Positions 8,263 to 17,255 of a stretch of 64,000 nucleotides of DNA are shown in pieces. Origin of the DNA: JAWPMV01 sp038527215 (GTDB lineage: Bacteria > Bacteroidota > Bacteroidia > J057); the NCBI GenBank assembly GCA_038527215.1, contig JBCBGC010000005.1, positions 1-64,000 of the forward strand. Reading direction: 5' to 3'. Within the stretch, counting starts at the first letter, position 1; each line of letters starts with the position of its first letter. The position numbers and the translations under genes were made by a program. The notes under the pieces were generated by a model. The model made no database searches and was not told where the DNA came from. It worked only from the letters and a program-made list of their open reading frames with translations.

Positions 8263-9363
8263 ATGAAATACAGTATTCTCTTCTTTCTCTCTTTTTTCAG
8301 CTTCTCCACCCTTTTTGCTCAAGCGGGTTCCCGCACCATTATCACGGGTTTCCCCCATTTAGCCCTCAACACCAACCCCAGAACCGGTGGGATGGGCGAG
8401 GTAGGTGTGGTCAGCTCTCCTTATTATCACGATACGGGCCTGCGGCAAAACCCCGCTGTCCTGGGCCGCACCCAAGGCGCCTATGGGGGCCGGATCAGCC
8501 ATTTCCCCTGGCTGACCAACCTGGCCATTCCAGGGCTTAATGTCTCAGATTTGGGCGGCTTTGTTTCGGTAGGCAAAAGACTGGGCGTGGAATATCATGG
8601 CCGGGTGTTGCGCCTGGGCCTCAATCAATATCCAGCCTATCGTAATCCCAAAGATCAACATCATGGGATACGACTGGGCTGGGGCATCACCCCTGCCTGG
8701 TCAATAGGGATGGGCCTCACATATGTACACTCGCAGGGCACCAACCTTCCTGAAGCTATTCCCCTCAAAAAATGGATGGGAGAAGTTGGGCTGGATTATC
8801 AGCGATTCATCCCCTCTGATTTAGGGGATTGGTATGTCAACTTCGGCCTCGCAGCTACCAATCTCGGTTCAAAAATTGCGGTGGGCAACAATCCCAATCC
8901 GAGCCTTTTTTCTCCCGCCACCTTGCAATCAGGCCTGATGATCGGCATATACCCCCTTCCACAAGGCAAAGGCCAGATGGCTTACGAAGCCAGTGTCCAA
9001 TTCAGCAAACTATTGGTCCCTTCTGACATAACCATAGATCGCTCAGCTTCGTTGGGAGCCTTGGTTTCCTTTTGGGATGCGCCCGGAGGACTGGCGGAGG
9101 AATGGCAGGAAGTCATTGCCCAGTGGGGATTCGAGACGCGTAAAATTTGGCCCAGCACCGTCATGTTGGCCCTCAGAGCAGGAGGCTTTTTGGAAGCTGT
9201 CCCTAAAGGCAATCGCAGATACTTTACGAGTGGCGTGAGCGTAGGCTGGCAGCAACTGCGGTTGGATGGTAGTTTCAGCGTGCCGCTGCCCGGAGCTTCA
9301 GCTGTCCTTCGTTCCTGGCGCCTGGGGCTGGCTTATGAGGTAAATATTTTTTCTAAAAAATAA
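8263..9363 (+). CDS. PorV/PorQ-like outer-membrane beta-barrel protein
   Basis: The start at 8263 gives a clear signal peptide (MKYSILFFLSFFSFSTLFAQ); an ATG at 8227 would put 12 extra residues before it. The mature part (about 345 residues) opens with a conserved block, NTNPRTGGMGEVGVV followed by a Asn-Pro-Ala (NPAVLG), like the start of PorV/PorQ proteins that carry or help release T9SS cargo, and continues in amphipathic strands typical of an outer-membrane barrel. The fit with the many T9SS cargo genes in the window is good. It could be a lineage-specific PorV paralogue without a T9SS role. Confidence 0.6.
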   Translation: MKYSILFFLSFFSFSTLFAQAGSRTIITGFPHLALNTNPRTGGMGEVGVVSSPYYHDTGLRQNPAVLGRTQGAYGGRISHFPWLTNLAIPGLNVSDLGGFVSVGKRLGVEYHGRVLRLGLNQYPAYRNPKDQHHGIRLGWGITPAWSIGMGLTYVHSQGTNLPEAIPLKKWMGEVGLDYQRFIPSDLGDWYVNFGLAATNLGSKIAVGNNPNPSLFSPATLQSGLMIGIYPLPQGKGQMAYEASVQFSKLLVPSDITIDRSASLGALVSFWDAPGGLAEEWQEVIAQWGFETRKIWPSTVMLALRAGGFLEAVPKGNRRYFTSGVSVGWQQLRLDGSFSVPLPGASAVLRSWRLGLAYEVNIFSKK

Positions 9364-9413
9364 GCTCAGCTTGACTTTTTATCCCTTTCCTGCACATAAA
9401 GTCGTCTCTTCCG

Positions 9414-9421
9414 TATATTTG
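9414..9421 (+). promoter_or_regulatory. -7 promoter box (TATATTTG)
   Basis: An exact TAnnTTTG box lies 24 bases before the start of the TPR membrane protein gene at 9446. No clear -33 TTG was seen at the expected distance. Confidence 0.45.
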
Positions 9422-9445
9422 TAATGGAAACCGTATTTCAAATCT

Positions 9446-10240
9446 ATGGAGGAACCCAAGGCCTATTTTAGTCTCATCACGGCGTATCTGAATGGAGAGA
9501 TGGAAGCAGAGGAGAAAGCTGCTTTTGAACAGCGTATCGAAGCAGAACCGGATTTGGCCAAGGCGATTGCTGCGGCCAGAGCCCTTGCAGCAGAGCAGGC
9601 AGTTGGGCCCGAGACGGAAGAGGTAGCGGAAAAGCAGGAAATAGCTGAGGGGGACCAAACCGAATCAGCAGATTCCTCCTCCAGCGAATCGGATACGGTA
9701 CCTCCTCCCACCCCTACTCAGTCCAACTGGAGCCGGCGAATCCTCATCGTGGGGGCGATTGTAGTCGGTTTATTCGGGTTAAAGTGGCTCTTCACCCCGC
9801 CTGGATTACAGGATCTTTACCAGGAAAATTTCGAGGGATTGCCGATCCCGCAATACTCCGCCCAAGAGTCCCATCCGTTGATGGCGACCTATGAGGAGGC
9901 CCTTGAGGCTTATGCTAAAGAGAAATACAAACAGGCGGTGCCCTTGTTTGAGAATTTATTGGCGGATAGTGCCTTTGCTCAGAAATATGCAGATGACCTA
10001 AACCTGCTCTTGGGGACAGCCTTGATCGGCAGTGGACAGGCCCGGGCTAGTATTCCGGTCCTGGAAGAATATGAACTGCATCCCCAATTCCGGCATGATG
10101 TGCGTTGGTACGAAGCCATGGCATTCCTACAGCTGGAAGAAACCGAAAACTCGCTTCACACCCTATTTTCCATTGCAGAAAATCCGGAAAGCCCCTATGC
10201 AGAGCGGGCGTATCAGTTGATTAGACAGATGCGATTTTAG
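9446..10240 (+). CDS. Anti-sigma-like single-pass membrane protein with periplasmic TPR region
   Basis: The 264-residue protein has three parts: an N-terminal helical region (ITAYLNGEMEAEEKAAFEQR) of the kind found in anti-sigma factors without the zinc motif, an acidic linker, one membrane helix (about 97-116, ILIVGAIVVGLFGLKWLF) and a C-terminal TPR-like region (EALEAYAKEKYKQAVPLFE). Topology would place the N-terminus in the cytoplasm. It is laid out like the protein encoded convergently at 10247-10966, six bases away, so the two are probably paralogues. Its partner sigma factor may be the one at 11052. Confidence 0.65.
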   Translation: MEEPKAYFSLITAYLNGEMEAEEKAAFEQRIEAEPDLAKAIAAARALAAEQAVGPETEEVAEKQEIAEGDQTESADSSSSESDTVPPPTPTQSNWSRRILIVGAIVVGLFGLKWLFTPPGLQDLYQENFEGLPIPQYSAQESHPLMATYEEALEAYAKEKYKQAVPLFENLLADSAFAQKYADDLNLLLGTALIGSGQARASIPVLEEYELHPQFRHDVRWYEAMAFLQLEETENSLHTLFSIAENPESPYAERAYQLIRQMRF

Positions 10241-10246
10241 CCTTGC

Positions 10247-10966
10247 TTACAGCTTTTCCAGGATTTCTTTCGCCTGTTGCTGCCGGTAGTGAGAAGGGGT
10301 AGCGGCGATGCTTTCCAGTTGAGTCCGGGCTTCTTCCTTTTTGCCTTCCTGCAGCCAGGCCAGGGCCACATACCAGCTTTTTTCCTGATCAAATCCTATC
10401 ACCTCTCCTAATAAATTGCGCGCTTCCCCAGGCTGCTCTAATTCCAGATAGGCTAGTCCTGCAAATAAGACCGCTTCGGGAATGCTGTCAGCAGGGATCT
10501 GTTGGTAGAGGGCGAGGGCTTCGGAAAATTGCTTTTGATTATAGAGTTGGTGCGCCTGGTTAAGCATATTTGCTTCCGTCTGGCCTTTGAGTTCCCGTGC
10601 TGGGAGCGGCTCATAATAAGCTGCGTATAGTTCAGCCGGGGCCAGGGATTTATCAGGCCAAAAGTAAATGACGAGCAACAGAATCACCGCAGCCGCAGAG
10701 GCAGCCCACGCATACCATGGCTTAAAGGAAAAGATCTTGGAGGAGGGGTCCGGAGCCGTCTGGGTGTAGCGAGCATTGAGCTCATGTTTCCAGGCTTCGC
10801 GGGTTTCTTCCAATCCGATTACATACACCTTCAGCCACTTTTTGACCTCAGCTTCCAGCGCAGGATCCTGCGCCATTTTCTGTTCGAAAGCCTGCTCAGC
10901 TTCAGGAGAAAGGCCGCCAGCTAAGTAGGTGGCGATTTCAGGGGGTATGTAATTATCTTCAATCAT
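10247..10966 (-). CDS. Anti-sigma-like single-pass membrane protein with TPR region
   Basis: The 239-residue protein begins with IATYLAGGLSPEAEQAFEQK, the same kind of helical hairpin as its neighbour, then has a membrane helix (WYAWAASAAAVILLLVIYF, about 79-97) and a C-terminal TPR-like part (AHQLYNQKQFSEALALYQQ, then GLAYLELEQPGEARNLL). It lies 85 bases after the ECF sigma gene on the same strand, the usual order for a sigma/anti-sigma pair. The TPR part would be in the periplasm and could sense a signal or bind the CHAT protein encoded upstream. No zinc-binding HxxxCxxC motif is present. Confidence 0.7.
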   Translation of the reverse strand: MIEDNYIPPEIATYLAGGLSPEAEQAFEQKMAQDPALEAEVKKWLKVYVIGLEETREAWKHELNARYTQTAPDPSSKIFSFKPWYAWAASAAAVILLLVIYFWPDKSLAPAELYAAYYEPLPARELKGQTEANMLNQAHQLYNQKQFSEALALYQQIPADSIPEAVLFAGLAYLELEQPGEARNLLGEVIGFDQEKSWYVALAWLQEGKKEEARTQLESIAATPSHYRQQQAKEILEKL

Positions 10967-11051
10967 TCAGAGAAGCTGATTTTCGTTCTAATAGGTACCC
11001 TGTCTCTATCAATTGTTAACAGCAAGTCAGGTAAACAGCCCGTCAGGATCT

Positions 11052-11618
11052 TTATTCTGCCATTAATTCCCTCAGCTTTTTGATACAGGCAGATTTTTTA
11101 CTGGACACACTTCTGGTGTTGCTAAAGCCTATCCGCTCGGCAATCTCTTCCAGGGAATAACCAAAATATCCCCAATCCCACAAAATTTTACGGCAGGTTT
11201 CGCCCAGCATCTCTAGTTTTGCCTTCAGCCCTTTGATTTCTTCTTTATCCATGATTTCCTGTAGCATATCGCGCGCCCGACTCGGCAATTCCGGGATTTC
11301 ATCGACCCAGTTGTGCGGTTTACGCAAATTATCCCTTACCCGATTTCTACATCGGTTAAAGAAGATACTGTAAAGGTAGGTGCTGATTTTACTGTCGCCT
11401 CTGAATTTTCCCTGGAGGATTTGGCGATTCAAAGCAATGATGGCGTCGGTATATACATCTCGGGCGTCTTCCTCAGACAAGCGAAATTTTCGGACTGCAT
11501 TAATCACATATCCCTGGTGCTTATCAAAAAGATAAGCAGTCATCCTTCGTCCACGCACCCCATTGGCCCGAATAGCCTCTAGGATTTCCTCATCCGAGTA
11601 GGTAATAGCTTCGCTCAC
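11052..11618 (-). CDS. ECF-type RNA polymerase sigma factor
   Basis: This 188-residue protein has sigma-70 region 2 (AYLFDKHQGYVINAVRKFRL, DVYTDAIIALNRQI, then GDSKISTYLYSIFFNRCRN) and region 4 with a helix-turn-helix (YSLEEIAERIGFSNTRSVSS). It should direct RNA polymerase to a small regulon. It sits between a TPR-CHAT gene upstream and an anti-sigma-like membrane gene downstream on the same strand, an arrangement common in Bacteroidota. The gaps (87 and 85 bases) allow co-transcription. Confidence 0.9.
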   Translation of the reverse strand: MSEAITYSDEEILEAIRANGVRGRRMTAYLFDKHQGYVINAVRKFRLSEEDARDVYTDAIIALNRQILQGKFRGDSKISTYLYSIFFNRCRNRVRDNLRKPHNWVDEIPELPSRARDMLQEIMDKEEIKGLKAKLEMLGETCRKILWDWGYFGYSLEEIAERIGFSNTRSVSSKKSACIKKLRELMAE

Positions 11619-11705
11619 AATCAGGGTAATAAATTTTTTAGCTAAGGAAATACGGAATTTTCTCGCTTTTTTCCAATGGTTGAAATTTTCGAACCACAGG
11701 TAACA

Positions 11706-14648
11706 TCAGGCTTTCCGGGCCTGATTATACCTTTTTAGCGACCAAAATGTAAGGGATATCAGCAACAGCCCAAGCAGCCACCAGATCCATGGCTGGCTTT
11801 TTTTCCGGCTGACATCCTCCCCAATAAATACCAGATTGGCCCAGAAAAAGGGATCGCTGCGACTAGGAGCAGCCTGCTCCAGATAGTCCAATTTTGCTTG
11901 TCGGATCGCTTCTGCGCGGGACATCCCGGCTTCCAGATATTGAACAAAGGGGATCACCACTTCTTTGGCAGCACTGCCTTCGGCCTCCCACAAACTCATG
12001 ATGATATCTGGACAACCCGCATACCGGAAGGCCCTGGCCAGACTCATGATGCCCTCCCCCTGTTGTAGCAAGCCGGCTCCGCTATGACAGGCAGAAAGAA
12101 TGGCCAGTTCCGCTTGTAAGTCCATGTGGTAGAGCTCGTAAGCACGAAGAAAGCCTGCTTCATTCGAGAAATCGAGGCTATCAGCTTCCCCGGTTTCGGT
12201 AAAAACCAAGGCTGATTGCAAAGGATGAAGGTCGTCAATAATCCCATGCTGGGATAAATGCAGGATGCCTGCCTGGGAGGCCCTGGCTTTAAAAGCCTGC
12301 TCGGTTGCCGCCTTGGCTTGTAGTTTCTCTCCTCCCAGGAGTTGATGTACCGCGGTTACTTCCTCCTGGTTAAAGCTGAGAGGACCCAAACTGGACCGAC
12401 TCGTACTGGATACCGGTCCTGCTCCTCTCAGGGGGCCATAGGTAGGGGCAAATCCTAAGTAGGGAATACTGGGTTCACCTTCCACAGAGGAGTTACCCAG
12501 GAGGATAGTTGTGGAAAAAATATATTGCAAGGCGTGGTCCTTTACGACAAAAGGCATATCCCGGAAGGCCCTTGGGTCTGAGACAGGGGCAGAGAGCAGG
12601 GCTTCCATGGGCAGATAGCCTAGCAAGCCATCCGGACAGATGATCCAAAGGGGAGCCTGGACAAAATGAGGGTCTTCAGGCACTAAGAGCGTGTAGAGTT
12701 GGTGAGCCAGGGATGTAAATGGATCCTTGCCCCCAGGAGCTCCCTGGGAAAGCCGGGTCCGAAAATCCTTTAGCGGGTTGGCAAGCTCGGCCTGGGCTAC
12801 TCTTTTCACCTGAATGCCCGTCCCATTGAGCACGAAGGCATAGAGAGTATCCTTACCCCAAAAATATTGGAACAGCGCCGCTTCTTTTGTTTTCAACAAT
12901 GCCTGTACATCTGAGAAGGAGGCCGTTTCCGTATCATACCTCAGACGAAAGTAACTGGGGTAGCTTGCTTCCAGGTCTTTTAAGAGTTTTTTGCGGGTTT
13001 CTTTCAGGCTAAACAACTGGTCTCGCCATTTTTTTCCAGAAGCAGATTCCTCGGATTGCAGGGCTAACTTTTGCTCCACAAAACTGATTTCTGCCCTTAG
13101 GCTTCTCTCCTCATTCTGGAGTTCTCGGGGAATATGCGTTTGCTGACTGGCACTGACCTGTTGGAGGTTATCAAATAATACCGAAAGACGGGATAATTCT
13201 GCCATCTCAAAGGCCTGGGCCAGGAAGGAATCGTCTCCTGTATGTCTCGCCAAAGCCAGGGCACAGGTAATGCCATCTTCCAGGAAGGGTAAGAGCTTTT
13301 GTGAAAAAAACACCCTCGCCCCTTCGGAATACAGGCTGTTTCGGATTGCCGGGATGAGGTTCCTGCCCAGTTCAAAAGCCTGAAAAGCCTGCGTTAAGGC
13401 CTCAAGGTCACCTGTTCGCAAATATTGTTGATGCATCGCCCGCCCGTAATTCTGCAGGAACTCCACCGTAAAAGGGGAGGCTTTTAAGCTATCTAAGGGG
13501 GGGAGGTCCCCGGCCTCTCCGGTGACGGCCTGCTCAGCCAGGACCCGAATGGCATCCATGAAAAACGGCAAGGCACGCTTTTCCCGGGCATTTGCTACTT
13601 CGCACCTTCCCATCAAGTCATAGGCCTGGGCAAGAATGGGATGACCTTTGGTTTTGCTAAAGCGGAAAATGATCTCTGGCAAGGCCTCTTGGGCAAGGCT
13701 CAGAGCCTGATCAGCGGCCCCGGTTTTCAAGGCCCATTCTGCCTGTATATACCGATGGGTAGCCCACTGATAGGCAGCCTCCGGTGCAATCTGGGGCCGC
13801 ACCATCTCCAGGTATTTTTGACAACTATCTGGCTCGCCTAGTTTTAAAAAAGACAAAGCGATGTCATGGAAAAACCCCACCTTATAGGCTTGTTGATACC
13901 CAAAGACATAGCCGTCAATTTGACTCAGCCCTTTTTTCCGCACCCTGATACTCTGCAATAATTCGCCTTCCGCCTCATAACATCTTCCCCATTCATACCA
14001 TATCATGGGCATGGTAGCTCCATAGCCCAGATCAGGTCCGTGGGTCTGTTGAATGTCTTCGCAGCGCTGGTAATAGCGACGGGCCTCTTCGAAGTCTCCT
14101 ACCCTTTTCAAGGTCAGGGCCAGGCTATAGTAGGCATCATTGAGGGCCTGCCAATCCAGCGGCTTCTGGGCCAGTTCAATTTCGAGGAGTTGATAGAGCA
14201 CTTCTGCGTACTGGAGAAAATGCCCCCCATAGTAATATTGTTCCGTAGCCAGGTCCGACAAATGCCGGGCGTAGGTACGATGCTTTTTCCCATAAAATTT
14301 TCCCGCCAGATCCAGCGCCGCCTGAAAATAAACCACGGCACTGTCCTGCCCTGCCAGGAGCGGATTGACGGACGCTCTGGCCCATTGACGATAATAGAGG
14401 CCCAAAATTCTCCGGGCATTGATGAGGTAAGCCGTATCCTTTTGCGCATCTGCATGCTGGTGAACGCGTTGCAGGTACCAGATGGTACTGTCAAAATTTG
14501 GAGGAGATTGGGCATAAAAGGCTCCCGCTTGTTGGTTCCAACGCGCGACGAGGCTTGAATCAATCTGGCTAAACAGGTAGGGCGAACAGCCGATTTGGAG
14601 CATAACCAAACAGGCTAGTATAATAGGTCTCAGGGTCATGGCACTCAA
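11706..14648 (-). CDS. TPR-CHAT domain protein (caspase-like protease family), membrane anchored
   Basis: The 980-residue protein has an N-terminal signal peptide or lipoprotein-like segment (ILACLVMLQIGC), a long TPR region (about 30-480), a charged coiled-coil stretch (about 510-580), a CHAT domain (about 620-935) and a C-terminal membrane helix (WWLLGLLLISLTFW). The expected catalytic pair is present: His801 in LHLSQHG and Cys854 in ILSACHSGAG. CHAT proteins are caspase-related cysteine proteases; activity here is predicted from the two residues only. If the signal peptide is real, the TPR and CHAT parts are periplasmic, the same side as the TPR parts of the neighbouring anti-sigma-like proteins. 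It precedes the sigma gene on the same strand. Confidence 0.88.
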   Translation of the reverse strand: MSAMTLRPIILACLVMLQIGCSPYLFSQIDSSLVARWNQQAGAFYAQSPPNFDSTIWYLQRVHQHADAQKDTAYLINARRILGLYYRQWARASVNPLLAGQDSAVVYFQAALDLAGKFYGKKHRTYARHLSDLATEQYYYGGHFLQYAEVLYQLLEIELAQKPLDWQALNDAYYSLALTLKRVGDFEEARRYYQRCEDIQQTHGPDLGYGATMPMIWYEWGRCYEAEGELLQSIRVRKKGLSQIDGYVFGYQQAYKVGFFHDIALSFLKLGEPDSCQKYLEMVRPQIAPEAAYQWATHRYIQAEWALKTGAADQALSLAQEALPEIIFRFSKTKGHPILAQAYDLMGRCEVANAREKRALPFFMDAIRVLAEQAVTGEAGDLPPLDSLKASPFTVEFLQNYGRAMHQQYLRTGDLEALTQAFQAFELGRNLIPAIRNSLYSEGARVFFSQKLLPFLEDGITCALALARHTGDDSFLAQAFEMAELSRLSVLFDNLQQVSASQQTHIPRELQNEERSLRAEISFVEQKLALQSEESASGKKWRDQLFSLKETRKKLLKDLEASYPSYFRLRYDTETASFSDVQALLKTKEAALFQYFWGKDTLYAFVLNGTGIQVKRVAQAELANPLKDFRTRLSQGAPGGKDPFTSLAHQLYTLLVPEDPHFVQAPLWIICPDGLLGYLPMEALLSAPVSDPRAFRDMPFVVKDHALQYIFSTTILLGNSSVEGEPSIPYLGFAPTYGPLRGAGPVSSTSRSSLGPLSFNQEEVTAVHQLLGGEKLQAKAATEQAFKARASQAGILHLSQHGIIDDLHPLQSALVFTETGEADSLDFSNEAGFLRAYELYHMDLQAELAILSACHSGAGLLQQGEGIMSLARAFRYAGCPDIIMSLWEAEGSAAKEVVIPFVQYLEAGMSRAEAIRQAKLDYLEQAAPSRSDPFFWANLVFIGEDVSRKKSQPWIWWLLGLLLISLTFWSLKRYNQARKA

Positions 14649-14753
14649 GTTAAGGCTTTGTAGGGCTACTATTCCAGTCGCCGAAAAAAAATAGGCTCAC
14701 CCGCCTCATCCAGGCAGCCTCTCTCTTTCATCAATGGCCAGATGACTAGCTTT

Positions 14754-14791
14754 AAAAAAGCGTCCTGGAATTTCTACTGAAACCAGGACGC
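14754..14791 (-). terminator. Rho-independent terminator after T9SS gene
   Basis: On the minus strand GCGTCCTGG (14791-14783) pairs with CCAGGACGC (14768-14760) and is followed by six T. It closes the transcript of the T9SS gene ending at 14833. Confidence 0.85.
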
Positions 14792-14832
14792 TTTGACAAT
14801 ACCACACTGGCCAAACAAGACCGTGGCCGTAC

Positions 14833-15798
14833 TTACTGCTTCATCAGTTTATAGGTACGATGGCCAGAAGGGGTCTGGGCTTTGACGATATACAGTCCAG
14901 CGCTCAGATCACTGAGGTTTAATTTCTCCTGATGGAGGCCTGGCATCAAAGACCGCGCTGCCATCAAGGGTCGGACCAACTGCCCCTGCAGGTTGTAGAG
15001 GTCAACCGATACAGTTTGCTCGCTGGCTAAATCAAAAGAAAGGATTCCAAAGTCCTGGGTAGGATTGGGGATTACCTTCAGGTCAGCAGGAAGTTGTTCA
15101 TCTTGTAATTCGGCTGCCATGCGATGAGAGTCCGGGGCCACACATGATTCGGTTGGAAAAGTGATGACCGTCTCTATCACAGGGTCGTAATTGATGAGAG
15201 GAACCATCACATGAGGCACAGACACGAATTGCTCCCCGTCAAAGTAGTGCACATAGTGTACGGGATAAGGCATGTCCCAGAAATTGACATCCAGATGGAT
15301 TTCATGGGCATTCAGCGCTGTGTAGTGAATGTTAAAGTCCACGTCAAATTTGTAAAATGGGGTACCTGTGTTGGGGTTATTCGCTTGCCTTGGAGCCGTA
15401 AAAAGCAGCGAGTCTTGTCCATCTATCTGGATGGATGATGTAATCGGGATCATGCCCCCGAAAAGGTACCAATAGGTGGTAGCTCGCGCTTTGATCACCA
15501 GCGTCATGGGGTCCGGCATGGTAGCCAGGTTGTAAGAAGGGGTCGCATAAAGGGCATTATATTCCAGGTCGAACTTAACCTGAGGGTTGGTCCCGTAAGA
15601 AACGATGGGACTGCAATTCGTCAGGTTGATGGGCGGAAGGGCCGCACAAGGAGCGCCAGGACAGACCGGCACATTACTAGGATCATTTACGCCAATGGGC
15701 GGAATAGCTGTAGAAGGGTTGGTGGGAATAGATTGTCCCAGGGCTACGTATGGCGCAGTCAGCCATAGCAGCAAGGTAAAAAAGTTGAGTCTTTTCAT
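14833..15798 (-). CDS. Secreted protein with T9SS type A sorting domain (paralogue 1)
   Basis: The 321-residue protein has a signal peptide (MKRLNFFTLLLWLTAPYVALG), a conserved block PSNVPVCPGAPC, a beta-rich middle region, and a C-terminal sorting domain (VIPNPTQDFGILSF ... GLYIVKAQTPSGHRTYKLMK). It should be exported through the T9SS. It is a clear paralogue of the next gene (15958-16905): same length, same Cys-Pro block, same FDVDFNIHYTALN stretch. No known catalytic motif was recognised. Confidence 0.8.
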   Translation of the reverse strand: MKRLNFFTLLLWLTAPYVALGQSIPTNPSTAIPPIGVNDPSNVPVCPGAPCAALPPINLTNCSPIVSYGTNPQVKFDLEYNALYATPSYNLATMPDPMTLVIKARATTYWYLFGGMIPITSSIQIDGQDSLLFTAPRQANNPNTGTPFYKFDVDFNIHYTALNAHEIHLDVNFWDMPYPVHYVHYFDGEQFVSVPHVMVPLINYDPVIETVITFPTESCVAPDSHRMAAELQDEQLPADLKVIPNPTQDFGILSFDLASEQTVSVDLYNLQGQLVRPLMAARSLMPGLHQEKLNLSDLSAGLYIVKAQTPSGHRTYKLMKQ

Positions 15799-15957
15799 TA
15801 GATAAAATAAACCAGGTGAATTAGCCGCGTATGGATTAGAAGGGGGCCTGATATCGGAAAGCTTTCGGCTTGGTCATTTCCCTCCCTTCTTGTTTACGCT
15901 GGCCAAAGAATATTAAGTACCGGAGGCCAAATAGGGACATTCCGGATTGTGTGATGC

Positions 15958-16905
15958 CTAACGCTTGATAAATTTCTTAGAGAGGTGGCCAGCAGGAGTT
16001 TGTAGCTTCAGGGTATAAATCCCCGCGGGAAGATTTTGTAAGTCGAGCTTTTTTTGGTGAAAGCCCGCAGAGAGATCCTCGCCCATAGGGAGGGATTTCT
16101 GCAGTTGGCCCTGCACATTAAATATCTCGATCTGTACGGCTTGCTCTACCCCCAGCTCAAAGGAAAGGACACTGAAACCTGAGGTGGGATTGGGCATCAG
16201 TTCCAGGTTGGTTGGCAACTGATTTTGGGCATCTGTTCCCGCCGTGCGATGCATATCTGGGGCCGTGCAACCAATAGTCGTAATGGTAATAACGGTTTCG
16301 ACAAATGAATCAGCATTGGAGGCAGGAATAATGACGATGGGAACGACGGTCCATGAATTCCCCGTCCAAAACAAGTGATAGGTAACGAGATAGGGCGTAT
16401 CATGGAAATTAATGGAGAATTTTAGCTCTTTCCCATTGAGGGCCGTGTGGTGAATGTTGAAATCCACATCGAATTCATAATAGGCGGGCACGGTAGAGCC
16501 AGCAGGATTGATAACCAGGTCGGCGGAAAAGGTTGCCGAATCAGCTCCATTTAACTGAATGTCCGTTTCCACCGGTCCGGCGGGATATACCACTGACTTA
16601 CCTTTGACTACCATGTCCATCGGATCCGGCATGGTGTTCATGTTGTAGCCCCCTCCGGCATATAAGGCATTATAGCGGAGGTTAAATTTTATCTTCGGAT
16701 TCGTGCCGTAAGCCACGATTAATTCACAGTTGCCCAATTGAATGTCCGGAAGCTGTACACAAGGAGCGCCAGGACAGACCGGCACATTACTAGGACTGCT
16801 CATCCCAATAGGCGGTAAACCAGAGACTGGCTCTGAGTTTTGAGTCCAGGCAATGTAGGGCAGGCATAAACATACCAGTAGGGAGAAGAGGGATTGTGTC
16901 TTCAT
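15958..16905 (-). CDS. Secreted protein with T9SS type A sorting domain (paralogue 2)
   Basis: The 315-residue protein has a signal peptide (MKTQSLFSLLVCLCLPYIAW), the block SPSNVPVCPGAPC, a beta-rich core with FDVDFNIHHTALNGK, and a type A sorting domain (LMPNPTSGFSVLSFELG ... GIYTLKLQTPAGHLSKKFIKR, shown in part). It lies 159 bases upstream of its paralogue on the same strand, so the pair arose by tandem duplication. A near-consensus -7 box (TATCTTTA) lies upstream near 16957-16964. Confidence 0.8.
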   Translation of the reverse strand: MKTQSLFSLLVCLCLPYIAWTQNSEPVSGLPPIGMSSPSNVPVCPGAPCVQLPDIQLGNCELIVAYGTNPKIKFNLRYNALYAGGGYNMNTMPDPMDMVVKGKSVVYPAGPVETDIQLNGADSATFSADLVINPAGSTVPAYYEFDVDFNIHHTALNGKELKFSINFHDTPYLVTYHLFWTGNSWTVVPIVIIPASNADSFVETVITITTIGCTAPDMHRTAGTDAQNQLPTNLELMPNPTSGFSVLSFELGVEQAVQIEIFNVQGQLQKSLPMGEDLSAGFHQKKLDLQNLPAGIYTLKLQTPAGHLSKKFIKR

Positions 16906-17083
16906 TCCAGTAATACATTAGGATGTTGTGCTGGGTCTTCTCGGGAGGAGAGGAACTAAAGATAAGCTCAATTCTCTTGAGAAAAAAATATTCCGAATAT
17001 CAGAACATACCCCAGCCAGGGTTACTTTTCTCCTTAGTCACCCTTTTCTCCAAAATGTTAATGGATTTCCAAAAAAAAATTTA

Positions 17084-17243
17084 GAGTCTGTTTAAATTTT
17101 GAGCTTTAGTGGGGAATAAGCAGGATTTTGGGGTTCTGATGAGCCATTTTCCTGAGGCATAGCGTGCTATGGCGAGGGTAAATGGTGAAATCAGGTTCCC
17201 AAAAGACAAGTATTCCTCTGAAGAATGATTTTTAAACAGGCTC
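17084..17243. mobile_element. MITE-like element with terminal inverted repeats and TTA duplication
   Basis: A 160-bp stretch begins GAGTCTGTTTAAATTT and ends with the near-complement (its reverse reads GAGCCTGTTTAAAAAT), about 14 of 16 bases matching. Both ends are flanked by TTA (17081-17083 and 17244-17246), which looks like a 3-bp target duplication. The inside (17147-17189) is a further imperfect palindrome (CCATTT...CATAGC, GCTATG...AAATGG). It codes for nothing. It lies downstream of the DNA ligase gene. Confidence 0.6.
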
Positions 17244-17255
17244 TTAAACAGGTGC

